Positions 1 to 10,724 of a stretch of DNA of 64,000 nucleotides are shown here, one piece after another. The notes beneath the pieces are model-generated. The model saw nothing but the letters and a program-made list of their open reading frames with translations. It was not told the DNA's origin and searched no databases. The stretch is from assembly GCA_024114885.1 (NCBI GenBank), contig CP099418.1:3100001-3164000 (forward strand), written 5' to 3'. The translations under genes were made by a program, and so were the position numbers. This stretch comes from Septoria linicola. Its lineage: Eukaryota; Ascomycota; Dothideomycetes; Mycosphaerellales; Mycosphaerellaceae. Each line of letters starts with the position of its first letter. Position 1 is the stretch's first letter.

Positions 1-184
1 CCAAGTCCAGCTCGAGAATGGCATTAAGTGACTGCTCGGCCGCCTTTTTGAGGTCCTCACGCTCTTCTCGGATGTCCATACTGATCGTTCTCAGCATCAA
101 AGCCCTATCACCGGCGCTCTGCAAGCTCTCCTCGCGCAATGCCGCCACTGCCGGGGGCGCGAGCGGCTGCTCACCATCGGCCAT
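1..184 (-). CDS. 5' end of an unidentified gene cut by the window edge
   Basis: On the reverse strand an ATG at 184 opens a frame of 61 codons that runs without a stop to the left edge, so only the N-terminus is visible. It starts MADGEQPLAPPAVAALREES and continues into a charged, probably helical stretch (MDIREEREDLKKAAEQ) that could be the start of a coiled coil. The forward-strand frames over the same bases are Ser/Arg-rich and look like shadows. I do not recognise the family. The next gene on the same strand, LEO1, ends 541 bases upstream of this start, so this gene has its own promoter. The call rests on the ATG, the open frame and natural composition only. Confidence 0.5.
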   Translation of the reverse strand, partial: MADGEQPLAPPAVAALREESLQSAGDRALMLRTISMDIREEREDLKKAAEQSLNAILELDL

Positions 185-725
185 TGCACAGAAGGAAGGG
201 AATTCGCTGCTACCAGTCCGGTACGTATGTCTGTGGACACACCGGGTGGCTGCTATGCCGGCGGTGTCCGCTTGCCCATGGTTGACGACGACCAGAAGGA
301 TCAGGAAGTCAGCTCCGTTGGGTCTCGGTGCGTCGGCCAATCGACGACAATGAAAGTAGAGAGAGACGCCAGTGTGTTCGGCGGACAACGCGACGACAAT
401 CGACCCGACGACGAGGACGGACGCACAGTGAGAGATCGCGAACGCCAAAGCATCAACAGTCTCGCTGGCGTGTATCTGTGTCGTCGAAAGTCAAAGCGGG
501 GATCTGAATAACTCGTGATTTGTCTACATTGGTCCTAGGCGAATTCTTGGTCGGCAGCTTTACGCGGACAGCGCTCTACACTCTACGGACACTATCAGAT
601 TGCAAGTGCTGCAGAAACATCAACATGGATGCAAACAATCTCTACTATCATGGGTATGGTCTTGACTTGGCTGTTGTACAGATCCTGCGACGCTGCCGAT
701 CATGCGCAGAATGTAATGTCTAGAT
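185..725. other. Intergenic region, no gene seen
   Basis: This 541-bp stretch lies between the start of the clipped left-edge gene and the stop codon of LEO1, both on the reverse strand. It should hold the promoter of the former and the 3' end of the latter. Open frames here are short and of shadow-like composition. Nothing else is supported. Confidence 0.5.
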
Positions 726-2372
726 TTATTCCTCATCTTCATCATCAACGACACGACGCCGCTTGATGCGTGTCTGTGGAAGATCATCATCAACCTCGCC
801 CTCGGCATCTTCATCTTCGCCAGCACCATTTCCATTCGCAGACAGCCCTGGCTGCGGGCGATCTCTCTTCGGCGTCCTTACCCGCCGCTCATCTATAATT
901 CCATCGTCGGGATCATCATCATCATCAACAAGCTCCTCTTCGTCACTTGGAGCAACGAAGTCGTCTTCCTGGTCGTAGTCGTCCTCTCTGTTGGTGAAGC
1001 GCTTGTTTCCGTAATCTTCGTCGTCGCTGTATTCGCTGTTACGCCGCCTCCTAGGCTTTGCGCGTGGTTTGCCGGCTTGGGAGCGACCTCGTCCAGACTC
1101 CATCTCATCGTCTTCAAGCATGCCGACATTAAGGCCTCCGTAACGGCCAGGTGAAACACCCGCCCTACCCAGCGCTCGATCTGTGCGCATTCGCTCGCGC
1201 TCCTGGGCGTTCTCGCGTCTTTTCCGGTCTCGCATCGCCAATCGCTCCGCGATTTCTGCCTGCTTACGCTGCTCCTCCGGATCGACCTCAGTGACCTCCA
1301 GCTGTCCGCTGACGCCTCCGACTTTTGTTGCATTGGCTGCTGTGGCTAGAGCTGCCTGCAGACGTTCGATCGCATCATCCTCTCCATTCTCCGTCTGCTT
1401 TATAGATAACCCGGCTGTAATCTTGTGGGTTACACGAAGCGATTCGGCAGCTTCAACGGGAGCGACCAGATATGTGAAGGCGTCTTTCCTGTGATCATAT
1501 GGTTCATCCAAAGATTGACCTTGCCGACCGCTTTTGTTACCTCCCGCAATGCTAATGGGCGTTGGTCTTCTGGGATTTCTTTGTGGAGGTGCTAGCGCGT
1601 TTCCATCGATTTCATATTGTGTGGTGGGATCCGAAGCAAGCTGGACAGTGAGTGACCCATCTGACCATCTGTTGATGCGCGCATTCGATTGCATGGCGTT
1701 GGGGTCGGAAGGGGAGTGCCGCCAGCGCACAGTTGTCATGGCAGTGTTGAAGGCGGAGAACGTTGCCGATGCAGGTTTTCTCGAGTGATGATCGGTTTTC
1801 GGAGGCTGGAATGTCGTGACTTGCCAGGCTTCATGCTCTATCGACATAAACTCAGGGACCTTCAGCAGATACATCTGGAACTGGTCAGAAGTGTGCTTCA
1901 CATGGGCTGCTTGCAACTCTCACCTCGCCGTCGCTTGGTTCAGGCACCGGCTGGCGGGCAACATCCAAGTCCATTGATAACATCTCATGTTCTTCGAATT
2001 GTTGCGTCTGTTCTTCATCATCTTGCTGTTGCGTGCGATCTGCCCGGCCCTCATCGTCACCAGAGTCGAGCTCTTCATCGTCCAATTGGCGAGTTCTGTA
2101 CTGACGTTAGTCATGCTCCTAGCATCGATCCTTTCGAGCTACACATACGCTGGCTTGTCTACAGGCTCAACATTATTGTCCTCCTCATCGTCACCGAAGA
2201 GGTCGTCACCATCTTGTTCTTCGCCTTCATCTGCTCCTGCATTGTCGGGGCTTCGCACATCGCGATCGCTGGCCGCAGCGTCATTGTTCGCACCTCTCGA
2301 GCCAGCGTCAGAAGCGGGAGGGAGTTGCTCGTTCTCTACGCTGGCTCGATCGGAAAAATGGTCCGCAGACAT
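726..2372 (-). CDS. LEO1: LEO1, RNA polymerase II-associated Paf1 complex subunit
   Basis: Leo1 is a nuclear subunit of the Paf1 complex, which travels with RNA polymerase II and promotes histone H2B ubiquitination and H3K4/K36 methylation. I read three exons, 2372..2149, 2095..1924 and 1874..726, giving 514 aa; introns are 53 and 49 bp with CTAAC/CTGAC branch sites. The N-terminal ~130 residues are acidic (for example EQDGDDLFGDDEEDN). The conserved Leo1 domain then starts with EMYLLKVPEFMSIE and contains KPASATFSAFNTAMTTVRW, RINRWSDGSLTVQLASDPT and YEIDGNALAPPQRNPRRPTP. A charged tail ends in RIKRRRVVDDEDEE. ATG 2372 (MSADHF) is the first real ATG; the frame can be extended upstream only from a TTG. 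Family identity is secure; the splice sites are manual fits. Confidence 0.93.
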
Positions 2373-2780
2373 GTCCGTGTGAATAGCGAATGCGTTGTGG
2401 TCTCGTATCAGTCCAGATATCCTCCCCAAGATGCCTATGCGGTGAACGTGTCAAGCACGCGTGGCATACGAGACCGCGAAAGTGAACCTGGCGCAATGCT
2501 GCGATTAATAATTTCGCAAGGAATTGTCGTACGCGCGAATGATTCTCGTGGAGTCGCGACTTGGTAGTTCCTTCCTGCGCAGTTGCAGCTGCACGGCCCG
2601 CTACCGCTGCGGGACAACCTTGTTCCTTCTCCTGAGTCCAGTTAGCCACTGCACAAACCTCATCACAATCCAGGCTACGACACACGTTCACAATATCGAA
2701 CACTCTCTTTTCAACTCCTCTTTCTTTTCCCGCTCTTCTTTCGACCTGGCTCAACGACGACGCAGCGGAAAGTTAAGAAC

Positions 2781-2996
2781 ATGTCGTCCTGGATGAACAA
2801 CCTGTAAGTGATTAAGCTTTCTTTGAACATGTCGGTGAAACTTGGAGGAAGTTTGAAAGCATGCATGGTGCGGAGCAAGGACAACGTACCCGGATCGTCT
2901 ACTGCGGCCTCAGACTGCGCGACATTGGCCAGGCACCATCTATCGTTGGGAGGACTAAACCAAAAGCACCGCAGCCGGAGAGACAACTACAGACAG
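2781..2996 (+). CDS. Short spliced gene beginning MSSWMNNL, 3' end unresolved
   Basis: An ATG at 2781 opens an 8-codon exon (2781..2803) that runs straight into a strong donor, GTAAGTG. Joining to an acceptor at 2913 gives a second exon, 2914..2996, that keeps frame (LLRDIGQAPSIVGRTKPK, then APQPERQLQT) and ends at a GTACGC donor. Beyond 2996 at least two terminal frames look possible (one ending ...EIFTCLHL with a stop near 3147, one ending ...VKPEVAGSRIPI with a stop near 3236), and I could not choose between them. The gene is divergent from LEO1, with 408 bp between their ATGs. The product is small, probably below 110 aa, and not recognised. The first exon and donor are convincing; everything after exon 2 is open. 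Confidence 0.4.
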
Positions 2997-3493
2997 GTAC
3001 GCATTGAAATTCATCTTCCATGGACGACCCCACGGACTAGCCCGGAACGCGAGGACGCATATGCCCTTTACGACGATGACAACGGCATTCATGCTGCCAA
3101 CCACATCGACAGAGGACGGAGAGATCTTCACTTGTCTCCATCTCTGAATCCTCATTGTCACCAATGGCCAGGGACCATGGCCTACTGGTTCGCCCCGCTG
3201 TCAAGCCTGAGGTCGCTGGGAGCAGAATTCCAATCTAGCTGACCGATCTGCCTGCACATGATATCTGGCGGGTCTAGCATGCCTCTGTTGTCTTGGCCGT
3301 TGTGAGCTGTGTCAATCAGCATATTGCCGTCATTGCGAATTGGTAACCAATGGAATGCCTACGCCGCAAGCTTGCTTGTGTGAATGAGCAAGTGAGGTGA
3401 AGCGTCATGATTTACTCAAGTGAGGTTTACCTCTCCGCACCACATATTAATTGAACTCCATCCACCGGACAGCAACCGATACGACATGCCACA

Positions 3494-4762
3494 ATGAAAC
3501 ACGAACGCAAAGGGGCCACTCTGCCGGATCTCTGGAAGGACTTCTCCAACCTCGGTTTCCGGCGTCGCCGCCACCGTCCGCAAACACCGCCGTTGCCACC
3601 ACCTCCTGTGCCGTCGATGTTGATATATGGCGACAACACAATAAGATTGAAAGCTGACGATGAGGATGACTTTAGCCGCAACCTTGGTCGTCAAGCCAAT
3701 CCCACGCGTTCTAGTCCGAATCAGCAACCAAGCCGCACCAACACTTCCTCACCGTCGGCGAACAGCCCATCATCACTCTATCCACCAAGTCTCCCACAAG
3801 CACAGACACCAACATCGCCCTCGGGCCAGACCGCGAACATGAGTGTCAGCGACCAACCACAGCAGGTCGCTCAAGGCGGCCGGAAGCCGCCAATGTTCTT
3901 TCGCGAGGACTATGTCGGTTTCATCGTCAAGGGAAATTTCATGACCCTAGCCGCGAAGCCGACTCTGGTTGAGGAAGGCGAATGGCTGGCGCATCAAGGT
4001 ACGATCGAATGTGATTGACACATCCGCACAAAACAACGCTAATACGTGAGCCAGTGGTTGAGCAGAACCGATTGCTTAGCGGAATGGTGAAGATTGTGCA
4101 GACCGAAGATCGCAGCAATGGCACGGGTCTCTGCAATGACAAGACTTGTCCCACTATGTCAGCTGGCGGGTGAGTACACACGCTATGGGTGTATGACCGC
4201 AGGTTTTAATTATCGAGTTAGGACCACATACACCTGGATCGACACGAACCGCAACCCCATCAATCTTCCGGCCGCGACCTACATCAAGCACATTCAGACT
4301 TGGGTCGCTGGTAAGATCCAGGACGAGACTGTCTTCCCTACCGGAACTTTCCAGCAGGCACCTCCACTTCCTCTCCCACAGCAAGTCGGCAATGATCCAC
4401 ATCATTGGCTCGGAAAGTCATCAGGGTTTCCCCAGCGATTTGAAGTCGAGCTGAAGAACATGTACAAGCAGATGTTTCGCTGCTATGCACACCTCTACTG
4501 GTCTCACTGGCTCCAGTTCTGGGATCTCAATGCCTATCGTGATCTCAACACCTGCTTCATGCATTTTGTGAATGTGGGTCGCATTTTTGGTCTCTTGTCT
4601 GAGCGAGACACCGAGCCCATGCAACCACTCATCGATCTGTGGGTTCGACGTGGCGATTTGCCCAGCCAGCACAAGGAGGGTGAGGGTAAGGGTGCTGCAG
4701 GAGAGGCTCCCAAGACATCTGCGGCAGCAGCTGGCCCAGCAGCCCCGGCACCGGTGGTTTGA
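3494..4762 (+). CDS. MOB-family kinase activator (Mob1/phocein, fungal MOB2-like)
   Basis: MOB proteins are small zinc-binding co-activators of NDR/LATS-type kinases that control polarity, septation and the cell cycle. Three exons, 3494..3998, 4055..4169 and 4222..4762, give 386 aa with 56- and 52-bp introns. The first ~130 residues are a Pro/Ser/Thr-rich leader (TPPLPPPPVPS). The MOB domain follows: FFREDYVGFIVKGNF, EEGEWLAHQVVEQNRLL, then the zinc-ligand region LCNDKTCPTMSAGGTTYTWID, and later the His pair in MFRCYAHLYWSHW. It closes with LLSERDTEPMQPLIDLW and an Ala/Pro-rich tail. The WLAHQVVEQ and EPMQPLIDLW segments resemble the larger filamentous-fungal MOB proteins rather than yeast Mob1. 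The family is sure; the exact paralogue name is not, so no symbol is given. Confidence 0.9.
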
Positions 4763-4995
4763 GGCTGCCACACAACTGCCCCTGCAGTGCAGCGATATGA
4801 AGACACAGATTCACGGCTGGCTTGAACGACGATGCTGGTGAATGGACAGGAAGTGTAACGCACGAGAGAGAGCGAGACATGACAGGCTCAAGTAAGCCGA
4901 ACTAGTGATGATGGCGCTCTATGACACAAGCACTGGATGCGGTGGTCTGTAGCGGAAATGAATGAGACTTCTTCACTTTGGAGAGTGCCAGAAGA

Positions 4996-6709
4996 CTATG
5001 CTAGCTGTAATCCAACCTCCAGCTGGCCTCCGGCTGAGTGCGGCTTTTCTTGGGTGAAAGTCGGAGCAATAGTGTCTGGCAACTCCCGCACGTCAACAGT
5101 CTGCCTCGTATCTAGATCCATGATCTTCAGGGTACCGAGATCCAATACGCCCGCTCTCAGTGCCTTAAACAGCATGTGTGACTCAAAACAGGCCCTTGAC
5201 GGTAGTGGACCAATCCTAGCATCCGGATTGAGGTCGAGCACATCAACAGTATCCTTTTGCTCAAATGGATCCGAGTGTTCAGCACTGTCTCTGGTAGTAC
5301 TGGCCGCATTGACTGGGGCTGAAATGCGGTTCTTGTAGGGCTGTGTCATAACGAGCCCAAATCGTCTTGGTCTGGAAGACCTATTGTTGCAATGCACAGA
5401 TACTCTGAATTCAGTGGTATCGTGGCTTAAAGCTGCGGCTCTGAAGTTGAAAATCACCCCTCCCTCAGTGCTCACGTCAGCATCTGATGTGACGTGCCTC
5501 GTGGGCTTGCCCCAGGACTGTTCGGATAGCGACTTGTGATGTGAAGATCTGCCGGCTGGGCGCGACCATTGGTAGAGTGGCGCTTGCCACACGTGCGTCA
5601 AATCGATGTTTGCTTCCCACTCAATATCTAGAAGTATATGCGAGCCTTGGTCTAACGTTACCTCGGCTTTGACTGAGACAGACACTGAGCTATGCTCAGC
5701 TGATAGTTGACGTGCAATGGCATTCTCCGGTAACACTTTGTAGAGCAGTACGACCTCGTCCCCGCCGTGCGCCTCAAGTGGCAGAGCGACATCCGTAAGA
5801 CTTTTGACATCCGCGTTGTCAACAGTCAGTCCTGCGTGCAAGATCTGGGTCCTGCCGGCAACAATGTGGGATGTTTCGAGGTGGAGACTGGCTACAATGG
5901 CATCCGGCAATGTCGAGTAGCGAATCCTAGAGATGAGAGCTGGAACAATCGGAAAAGCTCGCCTAGTAGCTCCTCTGATAGGCCTGACGAGGTCGTGTAT
6001 GTTTGATGACTTTGGTGCAACTTTCGTGATTCTCGATTCGGAGATGGAGACGCTGGCGGCGCCTGTAAAACATCCAAAGCTCAATGGTTCTAGGACGTTT
6101 GCTGGTAATGGTTGGAAGGGCGCAAGAGAAAGCTTCTTAGTTACGCTTGGTCTGAGTCCTGATTGAGCCTGGATTGCCAGGTTTGCGGTGAAGTATACCG
6201 CTGGTCGGTGTAGCCGTGCTCGCGGCCGGACGAGATGCAGCGGTTGTTGCCAAACCACGTAAGTGTGCTCAGCAGTGGCAATTATTTCGTGGAAGTCACT
6301 AGCTCTTAGTGTGTTGTTGTTGAGATCATGCTTTCCGGAAGCAAACGCAGCATTACTGTTGCCCTGCGGCACCGCATCCGTAGCGTGAGCTGCGAGGACC
6401 AGCTCGAGCTCAGGTAGAATACTCCGAACTGCTGCTTCTTTTGCAGCAGTCTTCAAAAGTACAAATACATTTGCCTGTTCGTCTTATGTGCCTACGAATG
6501 AGTAAGCCGCGGTGACAGCGATGATCGAACATCATATTACCAAAGAACAAATTACGTCTCGTAGGCACGCGCGATACCGTTGCCTGTCCACCAGCGTCTA
6601 CGAGCGTTGCGAAACGAACATCTGATTCTCGCGGCAGCAGCACGTCGATGTGCGCAAATTGTGATAAGGCCTCGAAAGCCGCCCTTGTGCTTGTGATTGC
6701 CGTCGCCAT
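4996..6709 (-). CDS. TRS65: TRS65-like TRAPPII complex subunit
   Basis: Trs65 is a fungal-specific subunit of the TRAPPII tethering complex, which acts at the late Golgi and in endosome-Golgi traffic. Two exons, 6709..6541 and 6482..4996, give 551 aa. The 58-bp intron fits a GTAATA donor and a CATAAG acceptor and restores the frame as NLFFDEQANVFVLLKTAAKE, close to the family's conserved N-terminal motif. The C-terminal signature is clear: LDLGTLKIMDLDTRQTVDVR followed by ELPDTIAPTF. The body is beta-rich, as expected for the Trs65 fold, with no membrane segment or signal peptide. The start at 6709 (MATAITST) lies only 182 bp from the ATG of the divergent MMS2 gene. Identity comes from memory of the family's motifs, not a search. 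Confidence 0.82.
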
Positions 6710-6891
6710 AACATTTTGTTCTCATGTTGTTCGAACGAGGAGAGACTTGTGAAGCGCTGCTGTGGAACCGACGTCGTCGGTTTCGGCCTGGGCCAAGACA
6801 ACGCCTGTTTAGCGGGGCTCTCTGAGGCAAGTACGTCTTGCATCTTGACGACAATCACAATCTCGTGTTTGCTCACAATCAAACGACCACC

Positions 6892-7476
6892 ATGGCTAAG
6901 GTGCCCCGCAATTTCCGACTTCTGGAGGAGTTGGAGAAGGGAGAGAAAGGTCTCGGAGCCGGTACGTCGAATCTAGACCAAATCTCGAACCCCGCTGGTG
7001 TACTGACGTGTGAGTAGAGGCTTGCTCATACGGCCTTGATGAGGGCGATGACCTTCTCATGACCAATTGGAACGGAACGATACTTGGACCACCGCATGTT
7101 AGTGGCAAGCAGGACCCCTTCGGTAGCACCAAGTTGACATGTCGCGCAGAGCGTACACGAAAACCGCATTTACTCACTCAAGATTCACTGCGGGCCCAGC
7201 TATCCAGACAGTCCACCTGAAGTGACGTTCATTAGCAAGGTCAACCTTCCTTGCGTAGACCAGCGGACAGGAAAGGTGAGGAGCTGGCATACATGCTCTG
7301 GCCAAAGATAGTGTTGATTAACAATTGCGCTACAGGTCGATCTCACCAAGCTGCCAACACTGAGTGTCTGGAAGCGCGATTTCACTATGGAGACTATCTT
7401 GATCGAGATACGTCGATACATGGCTGCTCCAGCAAACAAGAAACTTCCTCAGCCAGCGGAAGGCACAAATTTCTGA
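6892..7476 (+). CDS. MMS2: MMS2 ubiquitin-conjugating enzyme E2 variant
   Basis: Mms2 pairs with Ubc13 to build Lys63-linked ubiquitin chains on PCNA during error-free post-replication repair. Four exons, 6892..6961, 7018..7097, 7150..7275 and 7337-1..7476 (exon 4 begins at 7336), give 138 aa, the usual length. The N-terminus MAKVPRNFRLLEELEKGEKG is almost invariant in the family. It is followed by MTNWNGTILGPPH, HENRIYSLKIHCGPSYPDSPP, VDLTKLPTLSVWKRDFTME and a C-terminal KKLPQPAEGTNF. The E2 active-site Cys is absent, as in all UEV proteins: the region around LPTLSVW carries no Cys where an E2 would. The four small exons are typical of this gene in filamentous fungi. The gene shares a 182-bp divergent promoter with TRS65. 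Confidence 0.95.
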
Positions 7477-7702
7477 ACCTAGCCATGCTGAGGTGCCACG
7501 CGTAGGTTTCAACAAAGACATTGGAATAAAATGCGAGGCGTGCGCTGTCGCGCTCTTGTGCCATTATGCGATGCTGTGAGGAAGAAAGTCATCAGCTTAC
7601 TGCTGTCTATGTCTATAGTCATATGACTGTTTCCGGCATCAGTGGGTATCCGTCCAGAACTCCGAAGCACAACTCCTGTGGGACAAACGAGCCGAGTGCC
7701 CG

Positions 7703-8704
7703 CTACTGCGTGCTATAGACTCTTGCCATCTGCTTAGCCTGTTTCGGCTCGATGAACAATGCCTCTGCCTCTACGACTTTGGTTCCACTTCCATCATTCT
7801 CTCCCAATATCTCGATCCATCCAGTGACCCAAGCTTTGCGGCCTTCCACTTTCGTGGTGTGCGCCTTGAGCACGACATAGCTGTTTCCAGGGCATGGTAC
7901 ACGATAGTCAATCTTCAGACTAGCTGTGACACCAACCTTGTTCGGCAGAGCTGGGAAGCACGCTCTCGCCAGGCCTTCGTCGAGCATTGTCGCGAGAAGT
8001 CCTCCATGCACAATGCCTGGATGACCACATAGCGCTGATCCAAGGTACGATATCTGCACCAATGACGGCAGTGCTGCGTCCTTTTCGTTGAACGTGAGAG
8101 GGGGCACTTCGATCTTGTTCTCCCCCAGCAGGGTTCCTCCAGTAAGGTTATGAGGCCGCATGGCTGGTGGTATCTTCAAGTGCGGTCGTGATTCCGTCAT
8201 CCCTTCTTGTGCGCGCAGCTTTTGCGAGAGTGGGTGGTTTACAATGTGGTCGTTGATCTCCGAGGCCGTGGGCGTCGCTGGCTCGAAGAGCGAGAGGGTT
8301 TCTTCATCCGTGGGTGGATGAAAAAAGCCATTGACGGCCTCTGCTACTGGAGCTGCTGCCATAGTACAACCCGCCGCAAACGATATCAGGAAGAGGGCCG
8401 AGGTGAAGAAGAATCTGCTGGTTCGCGATCGTGACGTTCGTTCAGGACCTCCGGAGGGTAATGGGTCGACTCGAGGAGGAAGCGTATTTACACTCGTGCT
8501 TTGGAATCGACGGCCGCTTATATACAACAGTGTGATGTGTGCTGCCGTGAGGTTGTGAGCACGCTGACGAAGGCCGGGGCAGAACTCGCGGCAGTCCGGT
8601 CGTTGGCGTGCTGGTATAGATGCTAATAAAGATTTGGTCGCGACTCCGTTCCGAAAGACGGCCGAGGCGAATGCGCGGCGCGTTGTTGGGATAGTATTGT
8701 TCAT
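7703..8704 (-). CDS. Mitochondrial hot-dog-fold (4HBT/PaaI-like) acyl-CoA thioesterase
   Basis: This intronless 333-aa frame starts at ATG 8704 (MNNTIPTTRRAFASAVFRNG), an Arg/Ser/Ala-rich, acid-free leader typical of mitochondrial import. A single hydrophobic stretch at about residues 99-113 (FFFTSALFLISFAAG) may anchor it in an inner membrane. The C-terminal half is the hot-dog thioesterase fold: GHPGIVHGGLLATMLDEGLARACF carries the HGG motif and helix of 4HBT/THEM4-like enzymes, followed by strands ASLKIDYRVPCPGNSYVVLKA and KAWVTGWIEI. Such enzymes hydrolyse acyl-CoA to free acid and CoA; the acyl chain preferred here cannot be read. It is convergent with MMS2, with stops about 230 bp apart. 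Confidence 0.85.
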   Translation of the reverse strand: MNNTIPTTRRAFASAVFRNGVATKSLLASIPARQRPDCREFCPGLRQRAHNLTAAHITLLYISGRRFQSTSVNTLPPRVDPLPSGGPERTSRSRTSRFFFTSALFLISFAAGCTMAAAPVAEAVNGFFHPPTDEETLSLFEPATPTASEINDHIVNHPLSQKLRAQEGMTESRPHLKIPPAMRPHNLTGGTLLGENKIEVPPLTFNEKDAALPSLVQISYLGSALCGHPGIVHGGLLATMLDEGLARACFPALPNKVGVTASLKIDYRVPCPGNSYVVLKAHTTKVEGRKAWVTGWIEILGENDGSGTKVVEAEALFIEPKQAKQMARVYSTQ

Positions 8705-9014
8705 GGTGTGTCACAGGTGAAGTCGAGCGTGTGCAAATCAAGCCCTTCCCGCGGCGTCTCTTGCTCGAGTTCCGGCCGTACGCATTGCCGCATGAACGAG
8801 TGGCAGCGGGTCGCGAGAGAACTAAGTTAGGAGTTAGAACATGCCGGCAGTATGGACGGCGCCGTGCATGCCGATCTGGAGGAATGATGCGAAAACGAGC
8901 GCCCACGTTTTGGACTTCCGACAACGACTATCCAAGACCAGAAAGCATATACCGTCACCTTCGCATGTAGAGTCGTAGGAGGATGAGGACGGCCAGCATT
9001 CGCACTCCGCACGG

Positions 9015-10031
9015 ATGGCGCACAGAAGAGAAGAGGACGGCCTGAGCCCAAACAAGGCTCTTCCCAAACTGCGCACCACACCGGATGTGCTGTCTCCCAC
9101 GCGGTCTCGAACTGACGCTCCAGATGAACGCTCACATCTGCATCGCCGCCTGCACTCGGCCAGTCTGCGCAATCGTGCTTTCACAGGGGCTAAGGAGCAT
9201 GGATATCGACATGCAGCAAAGGAGACAGTGCAGTCTGCTATCGACTTAAAACCCCCAATCAGTTTCGATTCTCTGCTTCGCCGCGACAAGAAAGGTGCGC
9301 ACTCTACTCGCGGCGGCAGCAGCAAGTATTCTTCTCAGCAGCAAACACAGCGACAACTAGATGTTGACGAGTGGTCCGCTCAACAAGCGCAGCTGGCCCA
9401 GAAGCCCCAGGTCAAGCCAGAGGACATTGCAAAGGCTAAGAAGGAGAATGCCAGCCGAGAAGTCGCATTGCGGAAAAGTCTTGGAGTCGTGGAAGACATT
9501 GCGATGGCCAGTACTAGAGAACTCGACGACACGTACTATGCGATTTTGGAGAAAGCATCCCAATTGCGCAACACTGTAGCAAGCTTGCAGCAGCTGGCAG
9601 AAGATAGCCGCACAATGCACCAAGGCTTCATGGAAGAGACGGAACAGCTTCAAAGGAACGCGAAGAGCAGTTTAGATGGCTTTGCGAACTTCGCTCCTCA
9701 GGAACAGACGATAAATACCCTAGTCGATCGGCTCAAGCACTCCAAACATCGCACAAACTTGCTGAACGACCGGCTTGAGGCTGCCCGCCATCGCGTTGAG
9801 GCATACGAGGAGAGGGAGAAACGTAATCGCAAAGCCAGCAGACAACGATGGAGCGCTGCCTGGATCACCATAGTTGGCCTGGTTGTTTTCGTCATTGCAG
9901 TCCTGCTGGCCAGGAACCGCGGGGCTGTAGGGAATAATGTGCCACACATGTTTGACCAGATCAATGCTATGCTAGCTCCAGCACCGAAGGTGGACGACTC
10001 AATCCTTTCGAGACTGTTTGACAGCTTATGA
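9015..10031 (+). CDS. Conserved-looking coiled-coil protein with one C-terminal membrane segment
   Basis: An uninterrupted 338-aa frame from ATG 9015. Residues 1-110 are basic and Ser-rich, probably disordered (RLHSASLRNRAFTGAKEHGYR). Residues ~110-275 are strongly helical and charged with heptad-like spacing (VEDIAMASTRELDDTYYAIL, LEKASQLRNTVASLQQLAED), suggesting coiled coil. A hydrophobic segment at about 284-300 (WITIVGLVVFVIAVLLARN) follows a basic patch, leaving a short ~38-residue tail. That plan suggests a tail-anchored-type protein with its bulk on the cytosolic or nucleoplasmic side, for instance at the ER or nuclear envelope. This is inference; no known domain is recognised. Confidence 0.7.
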   Translation: MAHRREEDGLSPNKALPKLRTTPDVLSPTRSRTDAPDERSHLHRRLHSASLRNRAFTGAKEHGYRHAAKETVQSAIDLKPPISFDSLLRRDKKGAHSTRGGSSKYSSQQQTQRQLDVDEWSAQQAQLAQKPQVKPEDIAKAKKENASREVALRKSLGVVEDIAMASTRELDDTYYAILEKASQLRNTVASLQQLAEDSRTMHQGFMEETEQLQRNAKSSLDGFANFAPQEQTINTLVDRLKHSKHRTNLLNDRLEAARHRVEAYEEREKRNRKASRQRWSAAWITIVGLVVFVIAVLLARNRGAVGNNVPHMFDQINAMLAPAPKVDDSILSRLFDSL

Positions 10032-10430
10032 GAGATGACAATAACCCATGTCAATATCCTCTTTGGGCGGAAAGCTAATCGCTCTTGCGAGATTGTTTAC
10101 AGTTACAACCATGGACATTTATATGTCCCCAAGGCTATGCAGGACCTTGTTCTCGTTATGAGGACATCGGATGTATCCAGCGGAGCTGAGTCCACAGACC
10201 ATACGTCATAGCGACGCGCGACAACAATGCTTTTGGGGAGGTTGGTCGACTCTGTACTCGCATCCTCCAGGCCACATCTATCCTATCTCCTATCTCATTT
10301 CAATCAGAAGAAAGTTTGTCCAATCAAAGACACTGCATACTATTCGGTGAGTAGGACTCGGCATTGAACGTCGCACGCAGTGGCTTATTTTGCGCAGCCT
10401 GACATCCAGTATTGAACACTGTAACTCAAA
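10032..10430. other. Intergenic region, promoter side of the next gene
   Basis: About 400 bp between two forward-strand genes. I see no coding frame. A TATA-like run occurs at about 10118-10124 (TTATATG), but it lies about 310 bp from the next ATG and is not claimed as a promoter. Confidence 0.4.
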
Positions 10431-10724
10431 ATGCGTCCATTTACACGTATCACGCCTGCTCGAGGCAACATTTCACGATCTGTAATCTGTCAACGACCTT
10501 TCAGCTTCAGTGCGCAATCACGACTGAAGGAAGACAAGCCTCAGACGCCGGAGCAGATTGAGAAGGCCAAGCAAGAGCAACTACGAGATGGCAAGAAGAA
10601 GGATGACTTGAAATCATCTTCGGAGACTGTTGTGGAGGCTGAGGAGAGTGACAAAGGACCGGAGCAGCTGCAGAAGGAAACAGCACAGCAGGCACAGAAA
10701 GAACATCCAAGCAGCAAGTCTTGA
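10431..10724 (+). CDS. Small putative mitochondrial protein of unknown function
   Basis: A single 97-aa frame from ATG 10431. The first 30 residues (MRPFTRITPARGNISRSVIC, then QRPFSFSAQSR) are Arg/Ser-rich with no acidic residue and end in a plausible matrix-protease site, so mitochondrial import is likely. The remainder is very hydrophilic and charged (LKEDKPQTPEQIEKAKQEQL ... ESDKGPEQLQKETAQQAQKE), with no hydrophobic core, so it is probably disordered or a short helix. Proteins of this plan are common in Dothideomycete and Eurotiomycete gene sets but have no assigned role that I know. Function is unknown; that it is a gene is supported by the leader, the ATG context (AAAATGC) and the clean composition. 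Confidence 0.65.
   Translation: MRPFTRITPARGNISRSVICQRPFSFSAQSRLKEDKPQTPEQIEKAKQEQLRDGKKKDDLKSSSETVVEAEESDKGPEQLQKETAQQAQKEHPSSKS

Noticed and set aside
1689..2567. 292-codon forward frame over LEO1
   Set aside because: It is antisense to a well-supported LEO1 exon set, has Arg/Ser/Cys/Val-rich shadow composition and no domain.
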